Source of the DNA: Streptomyces sp. Je 1-369
GTDB lineage: Bacteria > Actinomycetota > Actinomycetes > Streptomycetales > Streptomycetaceae
NCBI RefSeq assembly: GCF_026810505.1
Contig: NZ_CP101750.1
Location: 1,083,448 to 1,147,447, forward strand
Direction of reading: 5' to 3'
DNA length: 64,000 bases
Part shown: positions 63,129 through 64,000 of the stretch, piece by piece
How the letters are laid out: the number at the start of each line of letters is the position of its first letter
Numbering within the stretch: position 1 is the first letter of the stretch
Translations under genes and position numbers: made by a program
Notes under the pieces: generated by a model
The model's database searches: none
What the model was told of the DNA's origin: nothing
What the model saw: only the letters and a program-made list of their open reading frames with translations

Positions 63129-63144
63129 TACTCCCGCGGGAGTA
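63129..63144. promoter_or_regulatory. Perfect 16-bp palindrome upstream of kinase gene
   Basis: TACTCCCGCGGGAGTA is its own reverse complement. It starts about 60 bases upstream of the kinase start, where an autoregulatory response-regulator site would be expected. Several NarL-type regulators in actinobacteria control their own operon. Confidence 0.6.
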
Positions 63145-63180
63145 GGCGGTACCCGACGGGGTCACTCCTGAGCCACCCCT

Positions 63181-63294
63181 CTACTTGGTGGTGTGCGTGG
63201 GGTAGACCTGCACGTCGGTGTACGCACCCTTGATGTCGCCCGCGCCCGCGGGCCACTTGAGGTCCACGGTGTGGGTCTCGTTCGGGGGCGTCAC
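63181..63294 (-). pseudogene. C-terminal remnant of an unrecognised secreted-type protein
   Basis: Reading leftwards from GTG 63294, the frame gives VTPPNETHTVDLKWPAGAGDIKGAYTDVQVYPTHTTK and stops at 63181. It lies directly downstream, in the same frame, of the TetR gene stop. The text looks like the last beta strands of an exported domain, with no start-side half. It may be a truncated gene, or a small protein translated after the TetR gene. Confidence 0.35.
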
Positions 63295-63309
63295 CAGCCT
63301 CAAGGGCCA

Positions 63310-64000
63310 TCAGGACGTCCCCGTGGGGCACCTCAGCAGCCCCACCCCATGCGCCAACTGCGTCACCGCGTGCGAGAAGAACGTGGGGCGGTCCTCGACG
63401 ATCCGGTTGAACTGGCCGAACACCTCGAAGCCGATGAGCCCGAAGAGCTGCGCCCATGCCGCGACCATCGCGGTGATCGTCGCGGGCGGCAGGTCGGGGG
63501 CGATGTCCGCCGCGAGCCGCTCCCCTTCCGTGCGCAGCTCGGCGGGCAGGCGCTCGTAGGCGACGCCCCTGCCTTGGTGGGCGTCGCGCACGATGCCGAT
63601 GAGGACCAGGCCGACGCGCGCGGCGGCCCGCACGGTCGTGTCCGGCGCGCTGTAACCGGGGACGGGCGAGCCGTAGATGAGCGCGTACTCGTGCGGGTGC
63701 TCCAGCGCCCAGGAACGTACCGCCTCGCACACCGCCGTCCACCGCCGGACCGGCTCCGCACCGGCCGCGTCCGCGTGCGCGGCTTCCGCGGCGGCGCCGA
63801 CCGCGTCGTACGCGTCGATGATCAGCGCGGTCAGGAGGTCGTCGCGGCTGGGGAAGTAGCGGTAGAGGGCCGAGGAGACCATGCCGAGCTCGCGGGCGAC
63901 CGCGCGCAGGGAGAGCTTCGCGGCGCCGTCGGCCGCGAGCTGTCTGCGCGCCTCGTCCTTGATCGCCGCGGTCACTTCTTCGCGGGCGCGGGCCCGGGCC
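63310..64000 (-). CDS. TetR-family regulator, 5' end beyond the window
   Basis: About 230 residues visible. The HTH is intact: EEVTAAIKDEARRQLAADGAAKLSLRAVARELGMVSSALYRYFPSRDDLLTALI. The ligand domain continues with RRWTAVCEAVRSWALEHPHEYALIYGSPVPGYSAP and GPYRHC-free helix bundle to TQLAHGVGLLRCPTG. In this family the start usually precedes an Arg-rich RARARAREE segment, which runs to the window edge, so the first codon is outside. No neighbour to the left is in the same operon; target unknown. Confidence 0.88.
   Translation of the reverse strand, partial: ARARAREEVTAAIKDEARRQLAADGAAKLSLRAVARELGMVSSALYRYFPSRDDLLTALIIDAYDAVGAAAEAAHADAAGAEPVRRWTAVCEAVRSWALEHPHEYALIYGSPVPGYSAPDTTVRAAARVGLVLIGIVRDAHQGRGVAYERLPAELRTEGERLAADIAPDLPPATITAMVAAWAQLFGLIGFEVFGQFNRIVEDRPTFFSHAVTQLAHGVGLLRCPTGTS

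Overview
The window is chromosomal DNA of a Streptomyces or close relative. GC is very high, codon third positions are strongly G/C, GTG starts are frequent, and many families are actinomycete-typical: mycothiol-dependent DinB-like enzymes, TerD, phosphoketolase, PadR/TetR/MarR/ROK regulators, LuxR-type two-component pairs, and RsbW-like ATPases. I see no rRNA, tRNA, CRISPR array, complete insertion sequence or intact prophage. It reads as mostly ordinary metabolic, stress and regulatory chromosome with a few degraded patches.

Layout. 1-2700: a poor, partly degraded stretch (DUF317 remnant, unreadable DNA) around one intact hemopexin-repeat gene. 2715-4807: dhaKLM, a PEP-dependent dihydroxyacetone kinase operon. 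4824-8700: secreted GH75 chitosanase, a three-FN3 lipoprotein, then a PadR regulator divergent from a SnoaL-like gene across a perfect 36-bp palindrome, and a secreted surface protein. 8881-10790: coupled sugar isomerase/epimerase and Gfo/Idh/MocA dehydrogenase. 10888-14201: orphan gene, a PadR regulator, and a FadH-type dienoyl-CoA reductase with its own palindrome. 14325-16210: DNA alkylation repair (Ogt, a 2OG-Fe(II) oxygenase, AlkB), with AlkB overlapping the phosphoketolase gene xfp (to 18561).

18825-29126: rRNA-type methyltransferase, NUDIX hydrolase, Lnt, O-antigen-ligase-like membrane protein, a PH-like membrane protein, a MurI-like racemase, HpnB-type glycosyltransferase, a double-TerD protein and small hypotheticals. 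29282-34052: a beta-helix/AAA+ ATPase fusion converging on a polytopic membrane protein with a serine-hydrolase domain. 34273-38145: DeoR regulator, SRPBCC protein, Cds1-like PLP enzyme, a small conserved protein, and an anti-sigma-like ATPase. 38204-41978: FtsX/LolD-type ABC exporter with a SHOCT membrane protein. 42201-44768: TetR, cupin, DUF4865 and phosphotriesterase-fold hydrolase in one tight cluster behind a TetR-type operator. 44815-46745: TetR plus MFS pump.

46734-54193: M1 peptidase, secreted proteins, a trypsin-like protease with five repeats, a membrane-bound HTH protein divergent from a beta-lactamase-fold lipoprotein, and a ROK regulator. 54392-58016: two MFS transporters mixed with a truncated ATP-grasp gene, a cupin with no clear start and a luciferase-like monooxygenase stub, i.e. 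a decaying accessory locus. 58119-64000: mycothiol-type enzyme, MarR, a repeat-containing membrane protein, a LuxR/histidine-kinase pair with a 16-bp palindrome upstream, a 3' gene remnant, and a TetR gene running off the edge.

The best candidates for something not well described are the beta-helix/AAA+ protein with its membrane-hydrolase neighbour, the TetR-cupin-DUF4865-phosphotriesterase cluster, and the unusually clean palindromic operators. All functional statements come from reading motifs by eye; no database search was possible.
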